From the NCBI GenBank assembly GCA_029098305.1, contig JAQXOB010000045.1, positions 1 to 64,000 of the forward strand: a stretch of DNA of 64,000 nucleotides. The letters are read 5' to 3'. The stretch comes from Clostridia bacterium. GTDB taxonomy: Bacteria; Bacillota; Clostridia; Oscillospirales; Acutalibacteraceae. Below, one piece after another: positions 55,212 to 64,000 of the stretch. Made by a program: the position numbers and the translations under genes. The notes beneath the pieces were generated by a model. The model searched no databases. It worked only from the letters and a program-made list of their open reading frames with translations, and was not told the origin of the DNA. How positions within the stretch are numbered: the stretch's first letter is position 1; each line of letters opens with the position of its first letter.

Positions 55212-55457
55212 TCATACCTCTAAAAATGATTTAACGAGGATTTCAAGTAAATCATCACGGTCAATACGACGAATGATATTTCGGGCATTATGATGGGTTG
55301 TGATATACGTTGGATCCTCTGACAGTATATATCCTACTATCTGATTGATAGGGTTATATCCTTTTTCTTTAAGGGCCTGATACACTGTGGCAAGTGCTAT
55401 CTTAACATCATCTTCACTACTACCACCTATACTAAAAACCTGTGTCTTGTCAATCAT
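55212..55457 (-). CDS. IreB-family regulatory phosphoprotein (UPF0297)
   Basis: An 81-aa protein (MIDKTQVFSIGGSSEDDVKIALATVYQALKEKGYNPINQIVGYILSEDPTYITTHHNARNIIRRIDRDDLLEILVKSFLEV), closely following the IreB/YrzL pattern with GYILSxDPTYIT and HxxARxxIRxxDRDxLLExLV. In Enterococcus IreB is a substrate of the PASTA kinase IreK and sets cephalosporin tolerance; a role here is inferred. The track's GTG start lies inside GGAGGTGG; the ATG at 55457 is used. Sits apart from its usual ruvX/DUF1292 neighbours. Confidence 0.9.
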   Translation of the reverse strand: MIDKTQVFSIGGSSEDDVKIALATVYQALKEKGYNPINQIVGYILSEDPTYITTHHNARNIIRRIDRDDLLEILVKSFLEV

Positions 55458-55573
55458 AATTGCCACCTCCTAAATTTTAAACTCCTAAAATAGTATTATA
55501 CAAGCTTTTTTATCAGATTTCAAGTAAATATATAAAAATATTTACTATAATAGCAAAATAAGTTGTTTTAACT

Positions 55574-57949
55574 TTAGCTTCTAAGTTCTGCACCTAAGCT
55601 TTCAAGTGCTGCAACAGCTTTTTTCATCACACTTTTTATCTGATCATCGGTCAAAGTAGCATCACTGCTTCTGAGTGTAATATTGAAAGCAACACTTTTT
55701 TTGCCGGCTTCAATTTGTTTTCCTTGATAAATGTCAAATAATTTTACTTCTTCCAAGAGCTTGCCTGCAGCCTTGGATATTGCTTTTTCAAGTGAGAGAA
55801 CAGGCAAATCTTCATCACAAATAACGGCGATATCACGAGAAACAGCAGGGAATTTTGGCAATGGGCTGTATTTGTGTTCACTTGAATAAAGCTCAAACAG
55901 CGTGTCGAGATCAAAGTCAAAGCAATATGCAGTACATAGCTCAAAGTTTTTGCAAACAAGCGGATGAATTTCACCAATAGTGCCAATCATAGTACCATCA
56001 ACACTTATTAAAGCGCTTCTGCCTGGGTGATATGCATAAGCATCTTTTGCTCTTTCAATGTCAAAATCTTTGATGCCAATTGTTCTGAATAGCTCTTCAG
56101 CAATGCCTTTTACAGTGAAATAGTCTATATTCTCGCCATACATTCCGCATATAAGCTTGCTGATTTCATCTGGAAGCTGGTTTTCTTCTGTTGGTATATA
56201 TTCCTTTGCAATTTCAAACAAATATGCTTGCTTGTTTCTGTTGTTATAATTTTTGCTGAGTATGTCTAGCATAGATGGAAGAGCGGTTGTTCTCATTATG
56301 CTGGTATCTTCACCCAGAGGATTGCTTATTTTGAGAGAATTTCTCAAAATATGATCCTTAGGCATCATCAGCTTTTCATATTGTTTAGGGCTAATAAATG
56401 AATATGTCATTATCTCGCTAAGTCCCATAGCGGTCATGGCATCCATAACCTTATTATTAAACTTCTGACGTTCTGAGTATTTGCCCTTTCCGCCACCATT
56501 TACACTGGTGCTTGAAATATTGTTATATCCATAAAATCTTGCAATCTCCTCCGCAATATCGCAGAAGTGCAAAAGATCCGGTCTGAATGTTGGCACGATA
56601 ATTTTGTCGCCACAAACTTTACATTCAATTTTCTCAAGGATTTCTACCATTTTGTCACGGCTGAGATCTGTAGACAAAAATGCATTTATCTTATCTGCAT
56701 CAAAATCGATTTCTACTTTATTATCTTTTGAACGATCATCAATGATGATTCCATCGAGTATATCACCTGCATCCAACATTTCTACTAGTTCACATGCTCT
56801 CTCCAGAGCAGGTATACATGAGTTTGGATCGAGTCCTTTTTCAAATCTGGAGCTGGCATCTGTTCTCATTCCTTGCTCTTTGGCTGTTACTCTTACGCTG
56901 CTTCCTGCAAAGTTAGCACTCTCAAAGACGATAGTGGTAGTATCATCCATAATTCCGCTATATTCTCCACCCATAACACCGGCAATAGCAACAGGTTTTT
57001 CAGAATCAGCGATAACTAAATTAGTATTTTTTAGTGTTCGCTCTATACCGTCAAGTGTGGTTATAGTTTCACCATCTTTAGCACAGCGTATTCTGATTTT
57101 GTTGTCTTTGATAAAACGTAGGTCAAAAGCGTGCATTGGCTGGCCATACTCCAACATAACATAGTTTGTTATGTCAACTATATTGTTAATTGGACGCACA
57201 CCCATTGCTCTAAGTCTTTCTCTCATCCAACGTGGTGATGGCTTTACACGCACATTTTTAACAATTCTTGCAGCATATACCTTACAGAGGTCTTCATTTT
57301 CAATCTTTACATCTATCATACCATCGCTGCTGCCGTTTCCTGCTTTAACTACAGGTGTGTGGAGCTTTAGCTCTTTACCAAATGTTGCAGCGGCTTCCCT
57401 TGCGAGTCCGATTACAGAGAAACAATCAGGGCGGTTAGATGTGATTTCAAATTCCACCTTTAGGTCGTTTAGACCGATAGCATCTCTGATATCATCTCCG
57501 GGTTTGCAATCCTCTTGTATTACAAAAACACCATCTTCATCCGCATAAGGAAAATCGTTCTTGGTGATGCCTATCTCTTCGAGTCCGCAGAACATTCCGT
57601 AGCTTGCCACGCCTCTTAATTTTCCTTTTGAAATCTTTGTGCCATCAGCAAGTGTAGACTTGTCCTTTGCAACCGGAACGAGGTCGCCCACGTTTACGTT
57701 TGTAGCGGCGGTTACTATCTGTATTGGTTCTGCTTCGCCTATATCTACCATGCATACTCTCAGCTTATCAGCATCAGGGTGCTTTTCTATAGAAACAATT
57801 TTACAAACAACAACATTGCTAAGTTTTTCGCCCTCTTGCTCATAACATTCTACCTTAGAGCCACTCATTGTCATTGCTTCAGCAAATTCTCTTGGTGAAA
57901 CCTCACCAATGTCAACAAACTCACGAAGCCATCTCATTGATAAATTCAT
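55574..57949 (-). CDS. pheT: phenylalanyl-tRNA synthetase beta subunit
   Basis: 791 aa, normal for bacterial PheT. N-terminal tRNA-binding EMAP-like domain (residues about 40-150; VVVCKIVSIEKHPDADKLRVCMVDIG), B3/B4 editing domains, B5, the central catalytic-like domain (KISNPLGEDTSIMRTTALPSML, LFEIAKEY) and a C-terminal FDX-ACB domain (SPLPKFPAVSRDIAVICDEDLPVLSLEKAI). Follows pheS by 76 bases. Complete. Confidence 0.97.
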   Translation of the reverse strand: MNLSMRWLREFVDIGEVSPREFAEAMTMSGSKVECYEQEGEKLSNVVVCKIVSIEKHPDADKLRVCMVDIGEAEPIQIVTAATNVNVGDLVPVAKDKSTLADGTKISKGKLRGVASYGMFCGLEEIGITKNDFPYADEDGVFVIQEDCKPGDDIRDAIGLNDLKVEFEITSNRPDCFSVIGLAREAAATFGKELKLHTPVVKAGNGSSDGMIDVKIENEDLCKVYAARIVKNVRVKPSPRWMRERLRAMGVRPINNIVDITNYVMLEYGQPMHAFDLRFIKDNKIRIRCAKDGETITTLDGIERTLKNTNLVIADSEKPVAIAGVMGGEYSGIMDDTTTIVFESANFAGSSVRVTAKEQGMRTDASSRFEKGLDPNSCIPALERACELVEMLDAGDILDGIIIDDRSKDNKVEIDFDADKINAFLSTDLSRDKMVEILEKIECKVCGDKIIVPTFRPDLLHFCDIAEEIARFYGYNNISSTSVNGGGKGKYSERQKFNNKVMDAMTAMGLSEIMTYSFISPKQYEKLMMPKDHILRNSLKISNPLGEDTSIMRTTALPSMLDILSKNYNNRNKQAYLFEIAKEYIPTEENQLPDEISKLICGMYGENIDYFTVKGIAEELFRTIGIKDFDIERAKDAYAYHPGRSALISVDGTMIGTIGEIHPLVCKNFELCTAYCFDFDLDTLFELYSSEHKYSPLPKFPAVSRDIAVICDEDLPVLSLEKAISKAAGKLLEEVKLFDIYQGKQIEAGKKSVAFNITLRSSDATLTDDQIKSVMKKAVAALESLGAELRS

Positions 57950-58025
57950 AATCTATAACCTATGCAATCAAACACAGAATAAAAAATTCTCTGTCTGGCA
58001 TTGTTCCTTTCTATTCTTTGTATGA

Positions 58026-59048
58026 TTATTTAAACTGCCTTAAAAAACGAACGTCATTTTCATAGAAAAGACGAATATCATCAACGCCATAACGTCTCAT
58101 TGCAACTCTCTCAAGGCCGAGACCTAGTGCAAAGCCACTATATTCTTCAGGGTCTATTCCGCAGTTCTCGAGCACCTTAGGATGAACCATTCCGCATCCC
58201 AAAATCTCTATCCAGCCCTCGTTTTTGCATAGACGACAACCCTTACCATGACAACCAAAGCACTGCACGTCAACCTCTGCAGAAGGCTCTGTGAAAGGGA
58301 AGTGGTGTGGACGGAAACGAACTACACTGTCTTCACCATAAAGTCTTTTAACAAATGTTTCCAGTGTGCCTTTAAGATCAGCAAATGTAATGCCTTTATC
58401 TACTACAAGACCTTCTATCTGATGGAAAAGAGGAGAGTGGGTCGCATCTAGTGCATCACTTCTATAAACTCTACCCGGAGATAAAATTCTTATAGGTGGT
58501 TTCTGCTTTTCCATGATACGCACCTGTACAGGTGAAGTCTGTGTTCTAAGCAAAATATTATCTGTTATATAAAATGTGTCCTGAGTATCTCTTGCAGGGT
58601 GATCTTTTGGTATATTGAGAGCTTCAAAGTTGTAGTAATCAGACTCCACCTCAGGACCTTCAACAATTTCAAATCCCATTCCTACGAAAATCTCTTTGAT
58701 TTCATCTATTACAGTTTCAAGAGGATGTCTGTTTCCCAGTGAGAATTCTTTGCCCGGCAATGTGACATCAATTTTTTCATTTTCAAGACGCTTCAAAAGC
58801 TGTGCTTGCTCTAGCTCTGATTTCTTCTCATCAATTTTAGACTCAATATAGCTTCGAATTTCATTTGCCAGCTGACCGATAACAGGGCGTTCCTCAGCAG
58901 AGAGCTTACCCATTTGCTTTAATATGGATGTTAGCTCACCCTTTTTTCCGAGAATTTCAACACGCAGTTGCTCTAGCTCTTGAGTGTCCACCAATTCTTT
59001 CAATTTATTTTCTGCTTTTTCTCGTATAGCTTCAAGCTGTTGTTTCAT
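58026..59048 (-). CDS. pheS: phenylalanyl-tRNA synthetase alpha subunit
   Basis: 340 aa. N-terminal coiled coil ([17 protein letters not shown]), then class II motifs: [95 protein letters not shown] and motif 3 [22 protein letters not shown]. With PheT it charges tRNA-Phe. The leader is about 80 bases and carries no T-box. Promoter at 59135. Confidence 0.98.
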   Translation of the reverse strand: MKQQLEAIREKAENKLKELVDTQELEQLRVEILGKKGELTSILKQMGKLSAEERPVIGQLANEIRSYIESKIDEKKSELEQAQLLKRLENEKIDVTLPGKEFSLGNRHPLETVIDEIKEIFVGMGFEIVEGPEVESDYYNFEALNIPKDHPARDTQDTFYITDNILLRTQTSPVQVRIMEKQKPPIRILSPGRVYRSDALDATHSPLFHQIEGLVVDKGITFADLKGTLETFVKRLYGEDSVVRFRPHHFPFTEPSAEVDVQCFGCHGKGCRLCKNEGWIEILGCGMVHPKVLENCGIDPEEYSGFALGLGLERVAMRRYGVDDIRLFYENDVRFLRQFK

Positions 59049-59399
59049 ATTAATCGTCCTTTCAACCTATGTATAAGAGCGTATGTATTGCGCTTGTATA
59101 GATGTTTTTTATCAAAATAGAACATACAAACATCATTATAACATTTTTTTAGCTTTTTTCAATACTATTTTTGCAATTAATTCCATTGTATTCGTACTTT
59201 GTATGAAGAAGTTAGGTTGGCATACGTTCTTTGAAAAATTATTATTGTTTTTTCTTATACAAAATGTTGTTAATAGCAATTTTTTATGTCTTAATTGACA
59301 AAAAAACCATAATAAGGTTGACAAAATGAAATATTGTAATAAAATATACTTGTTATTTTATGCAATGAGAATTGTTTTATATAGATATATTTGTGGACG
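59049..59399. other. 351-base divergent intergenic region
   Basis: Between pheS and the exporter genes. Very AT-rich, with the pheS promoter at 59135-59162, an AGCG/CGCT-type small stem in the pheS leader, and a short poor stretch before the exporter gene. No RNA gene was recognised. Confidence 0.5.
59135..59162 (-). promoter_or_regulatory. predicted sigma-A promoter of pheST
   Basis: On the minus strand TTGAAA, a 16-base spacer and TATAAT, about 85 bases before the pheS start. Confidence 0.6.
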
Positions 59400-60224
59400 G
59401 TGAAATTTTTGTTTTCTATTTTTAAAGAACATAGACATTTTGGTAAGCAGATTCTGCTTTTGGCTAAGGACGAGCTACTAAAAACCTACAAAGGTGCTCT
59501 TGTTGGACCTCTTTGGGCAGTTATTAAGCCTGCATTTACACTCTTTGTATATTGGTTTGCTTTTTCTGTTGGTCTCAAAAAGACCGGTGACATCGAGGTT
59601 TTGATACATGGCAATAATCTTGAGTTTGATAGATTTTTGTTTATGCTTGTTGGATTTATTCCGTGGTTTTTTATACAAGACTCTATTTTGATGGGATCCA
59701 AATCTATCAGAGTGAACAGTCAGTTTGTCACAAAAGTTAGCTTTCCGGTTTCTACTATTCCTACATACACAGTGCTTTCAAGACTGTATGTAAGCTTATT
59801 CTTGTCGGCAATTATGTATATTTACGTTTTGTTTAATCAAGGCGCAAGCTTATATAATCTGCAATTTTTCTTCTATTGTCCGTTCATGTTTGTCTTCTTC
59901 TTAGTTTTTGCATGGTCTACAGCGCCTATGAGTGCTATCAGTCGTGACTTTGAAAACGCTGTTATATCAATAATGGCAGGTGTTTTCTGGTTTTCGGGTA
60001 TCGTTTACAACAGCTATGATTTGCCTGAACCACTCAAAACCATCATGCTCTTTAATCCTATTAATTTCTTCGTAAATGGATATAGAAATGCATTTTTATA
60101 TGATAGAATGTTCTTTGAATATAAAACTGAGCTTGTCATTGTTTTGGCAGAGTTTATTGTGCTGCTCTTCTTTGGGCTTTTCAACTATTCCAGACTTCGC
60201 AAAAAGCTTCCCGATGTAATGTAA
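59400..60224 (+). CDS. ABC transporter permease for surface-polymer export (TagG/Wzm type)
   Basis: A 274-aa ABC-2 permease. N-terminal FLFSIFKEHRHFGKQILLLAKDELLKTYKGALVGPLWAVIKPAFTLFVYWFAFSVGLKK leads into six membrane segments; FWFSGIVYNSYDLPEPLKTIMLFNPINFFVNGYRNAFLYDRMFF is the family's C-terminal signature. It moves undecaprenyl-linked teichoic-acid-like polymer or O-polysaccharide. The ORF track starts at TTG 59391; the in-frame GTG at 59400 (MKFLFSIF) fits family starts, though the Shine-Dalgarno is poor. Next to its ATPase, with a gap of 30 bases. Confidence 0.9.
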   Translation: MKFLFSIFKEHRHFGKQILLLAKDELLKTYKGALVGPLWAVIKPAFTLFVYWFAFSVGLKKTGDIEVLIHGNNLEFDRFLFMLVGFIPWFFIQDSILMGSKSIRVNSQFVTKVSFPVSTIPTYTVLSRLYVSLFLSAIMYIYVLFNQGASLYNLQFFFYCPFMFVFFLVFAWSTAPMSAISRDFENAVISIMAGVFWFSGIVYNSYDLPEPLKTIMLFNPINFFVNGYRNAFLYDRMFFEYKTELVIVLAEFIVLLFFGLFNYSRLRKKLPDVM

Positions 60225-60254
60225 TTGATACAATCCAGTAAAGGAAAAATATAT

Positions 60255-60980
60255 ATGGAAAATCCTATTATTACGTTTGATAATGTCACTAAGGAATATA
60301 CACTTTATAAGAACGATCACCAGCGTTTTGTATCCCTTTTTAAAGAAGTAAAAGGTGCTAAAAAGCATTTGGCACTCAAGGATGTTAACCTCAAAATCTA
60401 TAAGGGTGAGGCCGTTGGTATAATCGGCGCAAATGGCGCAGGAAAGTCTACTCTGCTTAAGATGATAACAGGTGTAACTTTTCCAACAAGTGGTAATGTA
60501 ACCGTAAACGGAAAGGTAGCTGCTCTGCTGGAGCTTACAGCAGGTTTTTCAGCTCAGATGACCGGTAGAGAAAACATTTATCTTAAAGGCTATATTCTTG
60601 GACTTACAGACGAATATATAAAGCAAATTGAAGAGAGAGTAATTGAATTTGCAGAGCTTGGTGACTACATTGATCAGCCGGTGAGAACATATTCCAGCGG
60701 TATGAGAATGAGGCTTGGATTTGCAATCAATGTCAATATTGATCCGGACATCCTTGTAATTGACGAGGCACTAAGTGTAGGTGATGCGAGCTTCAAAAAA
60801 AAGTGTAAAGAAAAGATTGCCGAAATTATGAAAAAAGGCATAACAGTGCTTTATGTTAGCCATTCAAAGGATGGAATCCAGGAGATTTGTAACAGAGCTA
60901 TTTATCTTAATAAAGGTTGCGTTATGTATGACGGCGATGTTAGCACAGCTGTTCAGATGTATAACGACCGAAAAAAATAA
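60255..60980 (+). CDS. ABC transporter ATPase for surface-polymer export (TagH/Wzt type)
   Basis: A 241-aa ATPase: Walker A AVGIIGANGAGKSTLLKMITGVTFPTSG, VNGKVAALLELTAGFSAQMTGRENIYLKG (typical of TagH/Wzt), signature RTYSSGMRMRLGFAINVNIDPDILVIDEALSVGDASF, and His in VLYVSHSKDG. It lacks the long C-terminal carbohydrate-binding extension of some Wzt and TagH proteins. RBS AAGGA precedes the ATG at 60255; the track start at 60225 is too early. Pairs with the upstream permease. Confidence 0.93.
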   Translation: MENPIITFDNVTKEYTLYKNDHQRFVSLFKEVKGAKKHLALKDVNLKIYKGEAVGIIGANGAGKSTLLKMITGVTFPTSGNVTVNGKVAALLELTAGFSAQMTGRENIYLKGYILGLTDEYIKQIEERVIEFAELGDYIDQPVRTYSSGMRMRLGFAINVNIDPDILVIDEALSVGDASFKKKCKEKIAEIMKKGITVLYVSHSKDGIQEICNRAIYLNKGCVMYDGDVSTAVQMYNDRKK

Positions 60981-60992
60981 AAAGGATATTAG

Positions 60993-61727
60993 GTGAAAGG
61001 TATGAATATTGGACTATTAATAGCAGGTGGCGTTGGAGAACGCATGAAAATGAATGTCCCAAAACAGTTTTTAGAGGTTGAGGGAAAACCTGTAATTATG
61101 TATACATTAGAAAGCTTTCAACGTTGCAAAGCGATAGATGCTATAGCTGTCGTTTGTCTTAAGGGTTGGGAAGATGACCTTAGAAAATGGGCAGATGAAT
61201 TTGGAATCACAAAATTAAAGTATATTACCGAGGGTGGCTCCACAGGCATGGAGTCTTTGCACAATGGTATGAATATGCTTCGTGAAAACTGCAACGATGA
61301 TGATATTATTATAATCCATGATGCAGTTAGACCTCTTGTATCTTGCGATATAATTAACAGAAATATTGAGTCTGTCGAAAAGCATGGAACAGCTATCACA
61401 TCTCTACCTGCCACAGAAGCCATACTTTTCAGTAGCCCTGAAGAGCATTCAGATGATGGCGCAGAGTCCGGAAAGGTAATCGACAGAGATAATATAATAA
61501 AAACTCAGACTCCACAAAGCCTTCGCCTTTCTAAGTTTGTTTGGGCACATGAAGAGGCCATGAAGAGAGGAATCACAAACACTGTTGCTACTTGCACACT
61601 CCTTATAGAGCTTGGCGAAAAGGTTCATGTAGTATGGGGTGACGAGATGAACTTCAAAATTACCACAAGTGAGCATATTTCGCTCTTGAAAGCTTATCTT
61701 AAGCTTAGAGAAGAAAATGACTCATAA
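60993..61727 (+). CDS. IspD/TarI-family cytidylyltransferase
   Basis: A 244-aa nucleotidyltransferase that makes a CDP-linked alcohol. LIAGGVGERMKMNVPKQFLEVEGKPVIMYTLESF is the signature loop with the phosphate-binding residues, HDAVRPLVSCDII supplies the metal Asp, and TQTPQSLRLSKFVWAHEEA closes the site. IspD (methylerythritol) and TarI/Bcs1-type (ribitol phosphate) enzymes are hard to separate by eye; the neighbours (exporter, SDR, LicD) favour a CDP-polyol for a surface polymer. The GTG at 60993, 7 bases after AAAGGA, is better supported than the ATG at 61002. Confidence 0.85.
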   Translation: MKGMNIGLLIAGGVGERMKMNVPKQFLEVEGKPVIMYTLESFQRCKAIDAIAVVCLKGWEDDLRKWADEFGITKLKYITEGGSTGMESLHNGMNMLRENCNDDDIIIIHDAVRPLVSCDIINRNIESVEKHGTAITSLPATEAILFSSPEEHSDDGAESGKVIDRDNIIKTQTPQSLRLSKFVWAHEEAMKRGITNTVATCTLLIELGEKVHVVWGDEMNFKITTSEHISLLKAYLKLREENDS

Positions 61728-61738
61728 GGCGGTTTCCT

Positions 61739-62809
61739 ATGAATAACTTAGTAAAAAAAGATGTTTTATCTTTAATTGACAGCCAGTCGATAGCCTGGGA
61801 GAAACTTGATGGAAAAAGTGTATTAATCACAGGAGCCACAGGCTTTATTGGTTCGTTTATAATTTATACTTTGCTTGAGCGCACAAGGCAGAATAACAGC
61901 AAAATTAATATTGTTGCACTTGTGCGAAACAAAGAAAAAGCAATAAAAATGTTTGCAGACTATGCAGACTTTGACATGATAGACTATATTGAGCAGGATG
62001 TGTGCACACCGATAGTTTATCGTAAACCTGTGGATTATATAATTCACTGTGCATCAAATGCAGCACCAAAGGAATATTCAGAGTATCCGGTAGAAACTAT
62101 GAAGACAAATTTCTATGGAACTCTAAATCTTTTAGACTTTGCCAAAGAAAAGCAAGTGTCGGGGGTTCTGTATGTTTCTACTATTGAGGTTTATGGTGCG
62201 CTTATCGGTAATGAAAAAATATCAGAGTCTGATTATGGTATAATAGACGCATCAAAGGTGCGTTCATGCTATCCACTCAGCAAAAAAGCTTGTGAAACGT
62301 TGTGTTTGAGCTATGCAGATGAGTATGGAGTGCCTGTAAAGATCGGTAGACTAAGTTATATATTTGGTCCTGGAATGAAAGCAGGGGATTCTAAAATAGT
62401 TGCCCTGTTTCCAAGATGTATTGCAGAGGGTAAAGACATTGTGCTTAAAAGCAAAGGTGATCAGCTACGCTCATATACCTATGTGTCTGATGCTATAGCA
62501 GGACTTCTCAGGGTTCTTATTGATGGTGAATGTGGCGAAGCTTATAACATTGCTTCAAAGCTATGCATAACCACCATAGCTGATATAGCAAAAACACTTG
62601 TAGAGCTTTATCCTGAAAAGAAACTGAAAGTTATCTTTGACCTGCCAAGCGAGCAGGAAGTTAAGGGGTTTTCACTCATACAAAACGCTGTATTAAACAG
62701 CGAAAAGCTGGAGGCACTGGGATGGTGCCCTAAAACAGACCTAAAAACAGGTTTGAAAAATGTTGTAGAAGAGCAACTTATGTTGATTTCCAAAGGGAAG
62801 GAATTTTAA
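61739..62809 (+). CDS. NAD-dependent epimerase/dehydratase (extended SDR)
   Basis: A 356-aa Rossmann enzyme: VLITGATGFIGSFI (dinucleotide loop), HCASNAAPKEYSEYPVETMKTNFYGTLNLL, and the catalytic Tyr-Lys in CYPLSKKACETLCLSYADEYGVPVKIGRLSYIFGPGM. The family includes UDP-glucuronate decarboxylases and sugar epimerases. It lies between the cytidylyltransferase and the LicD gene, with 11 and 4 bases between, so it probably prepares the sugar or polyol moiety. Substrate not predictable. Confidence 0.88.
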   Translation: MNNLVKKDVLSLIDSQSIAWEKLDGKSVLITGATGFIGSFIIYTLLERTRQNNSKINIVALVRNKEKAIKMFADYADFDMIDYIEQDVCTPIVYRKPVDYIIHCASNAAPKEYSEYPVETMKTNFYGTLNLLDFAKEKQVSGVLYVSTIEVYGALIGNEKISESDYGIIDASKVRSCYPLSKKACETLCLSYADEYGVPVKIGRLSYIFGPGMKAGDSKIVALFPRCIAEGKDIVLKSKGDQLRSYTYVSDAIAGLLRVLIDGECGEAYNIASKLCITTIADIAKTLVELYPEKKLKVIFDLPSEQEVKGFSLIQNAVLNSEKLEALGWCPKTDLKTGLKNVVEEQLMLISKGKEF

Positions 62810-62813
62810 AAAA

Positions 62814-64000
62814 ATGATAGACCAGTATGTCTTTAATGAGATGAATAATATTGCTGTTAATATCAAGGCATTGCCTATGCTTGATAAGTTAGCGTTATAT
62901 AAGAACGTTGCTATAGTAAGTGACGATTCGCTGTCAGCTTATTATCTTTGTGCCGGCATTGCACTTGTTAAGGGAAAGATGGAAAAAGATGGACTTCCTT
63001 TCCCTAATGTTAGCATAGTAATAGAAGATGGTCTTAATAATAAGGAATATCAAAACTATTTGAAGAAAAACATCAGCTCTGCTGAGATTTATAATAATAT
63101 TGATGAATATATGTCTAAACATAGCTTTAGTGAAAAGTCTATTGTGTTTAGATTTGTAAATTTAAAGGACAAAAAATATGATAACGTAGATTGCCAAACA
63201 AAAACATTGCAAAAGCTTGATGATCTAATGCAATTAACATCTGTAAATAGCGATAGTGTTTTTCAGCTTGTTGCAATAATCCCTGATATAGATTCGCTTC
63301 CGACTGGCATTTTAGGTGTTTCTGAGCGTGAATACGAGGTTATTTTTTCTGAAAAGGGCGAAAAAAGTCGAGAAAAATATCTTATAAAATTAGAAGATGT
63401 TCTTCGCAAATATGCAGAGAAGCTAAGCGTGAATTGCGCTCGTGTAGATAATATTATCGCACCACTGATGTCTGAGATAGACAGCAGTCTGCTTGATGAT
63501 GTGATAGACGAAGCCAAAACTTCTGATTCTATAACTATACATGAAAATGATTGCAAGGAGTATTTCTCTGCTGTGTATATAACTCAAGCGTGCATGGCGA
63601 TGCTTCAGATAGCCACGTTTGGACGCAAAGGCAATATATACAATGTCAGCTCATGGCACTTTACCAGATATGATATCAAAAGCACGCTGTATTCTCTGTT
63701 ATCACACTTGAACCTTGAGCTTAAGTATGAGAAAAACTCTGCAACTATACAGAACACATATCATATACTAAATCCTAAGAAAATATTATTAATTAGTACT
63801 CCGGCATTCAACAAAAAACAAAATTTAATCACCTTAAAATCTGCAATTCATATGACAGCACTCGCCAGAATGTGTGATTATGACAACTTCGTCACAGAGC
63901 CGATAGATGTATATTATGGCAAGATAGACATTATACGTGAGATGGAGATGCAGACACTTCTTGAGGTTGACCGTATTTGCAGAGAAAATAATATAAAATA
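62814..64000 (+). CDS. LicD-type transferase with an N-terminal SDR-like region, cut by the window end
   Basis: Not in the ORF track because it has no stop in the window. From the ATG at 62814, 395 codons read to the edge. Residues about 1-340 look like a degraded extended SDR: the Rossmann start and catalytic Tyr-Lys are not visible, but SAVYITQACMAMLQIATFGRKGNIYNVSS resembles the C-terminal part of an epimerase. Residues about 378-395 read MEMQTLLEVDRICRENNIK, the start of a LicD domain, which transfers phosphocholine or phosphopolyol from a CDP-activated donor to surface glycans. It follows the SDR gene by 4 bases. Confidence 0.75.
   Translation, partial: MIDQYVFNEMNNIAVNIKALPMLDKLALYKNVAIVSDDSLSAYYLCAGIALVKGKMEKDGLPFPNVSIVIEDGLNNKEYQNYLKKNISSAEIYNNIDEYMSKHSFSEKSIVFRFVNLKDKKYDNVDCQTKTLQKLDDLMQLTSVNSDSVFQLVAIIPDIDSLPTGILGVSEREYEVIFSEKGEKSREKYLIKLEDVLRKYAEKLSVNCARVDNIIAPLMSEIDSSLLDDVIDEAKTSDSITIHENDCKEYFSAVYITQACMAMLQIATFGRKGNIYNVSSWHFTRYDIKSTLYSLLSHLNLELKYEKNSATIQNTYHILNPKKILLISTPAFNKKQNLITLKSAIHMTALARMCDYDNFVTEPIDVYYGKIDIIREMEMQTLLEVDRICRENNIK

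Noticed and set aside
59049-59162. T-box riboswitch upstream of pheS
   Set aside because: The leader is too short and no T-box core (AGGGTGGNACCGCG) or terminator/antiterminator pair is present.

Overview
The window looks like a chromosomal segment of a low-GC, anaerobic, spore-forming Clostridia, most likely in or near Ruminococcus (Oscillospiraceae). The evidence is sporulation genes (sigG, ypeB), a type III glutamine synthetase, three secreted proteins carrying dockerin modules, Firmicutes-style ribosomal genes (rplU-prp-rpmA, rpsO-pnp), SD-led genes with AT-rich spacers, and the order pyrH-frr-uppS-cdsA-dxr-rseP. The species call is inference; no rRNA or tRNA gene was seen.

Layout. 1-3.2 kb: queuosine genes tgt and queA on the minus strand, split by a toxin-first RelE/antitoxin pair. 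3.4-10.1 kb: a plus-strand run asd-dapA-dapB-ppk1-pfkA-PH-domain protein (diaminopimelate/lysine, polyphosphate, glycolysis). 10.1-15.6 kb: a minus-strand run topB, family 4 uracil-DNA glycosylase, GT-C-like membrane protein, patatin phospholipase. 15.6-20.3 kb: a broken ribbon-helix-helix gene, a SLOG/DUF2493 protein, pnp and rpsO with leaders, and a Na+/Ca2+ antiporter-family gene. 20.3-26.3 kb: ypeB, GSIII, three small genes of unknown function, a decayed copy of the uvrB 5' end, and sigG. 26.4-37.2 kb: minus-strand genes for translation and envelope lipid synthesis (pyrH, frr, uppS, cdsA, dxr, rseP, rlmB, a degenerate P-type-ATPase-like protein, rpe, and an rRNA methyltransferase). 37.2-40.2 kb: a secreted papain-like protease with a dockerin. 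40.3-49 kb: L21-Prp-L27, secG, uvrB, RNase Y with a long structured leader, a YgjV/GNAT fusion, the wreck of a V-type ATPase operon, and L10-L7/L12 with its leader. 49-55 kb: a lone ABC ATPase, a phosphohexomutase and two secreted dockerin proteins. 55-59 kb: ireB, pheT, pheS. 59.4 kb to the end: a surface-polymer locus (TagG/TagH-type ABC exporter, IspD-like cytidylyltransferase, SDR, and a LicD-type transferase cut by the window edge).

How the genes fit together. Most of the window is housekeeping. The accessory content falls into three groups: (i) secreted proteins (papain-dockerin-FIVAR, and two dockerin proteins with TDT-rich linkers) that probably dock onto a cohesin scaffold encoded elsewhere; (ii) the teichoic-acid-like export and decoration locus; (iii) remnants: an in-frame-stopped RHH gene, a three-fragment V-ATPase relic with an internal deletion, and a duplicated, decayed uvrB promoter plus start. 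The least explained intact items are the pseudo-P-type ATPase inside the isoprenoid/lipid operon, the three-gene small-protein operon near sigG, the tandem C-terminal modules of the 692-aa dockerin protein, and the rny leader.
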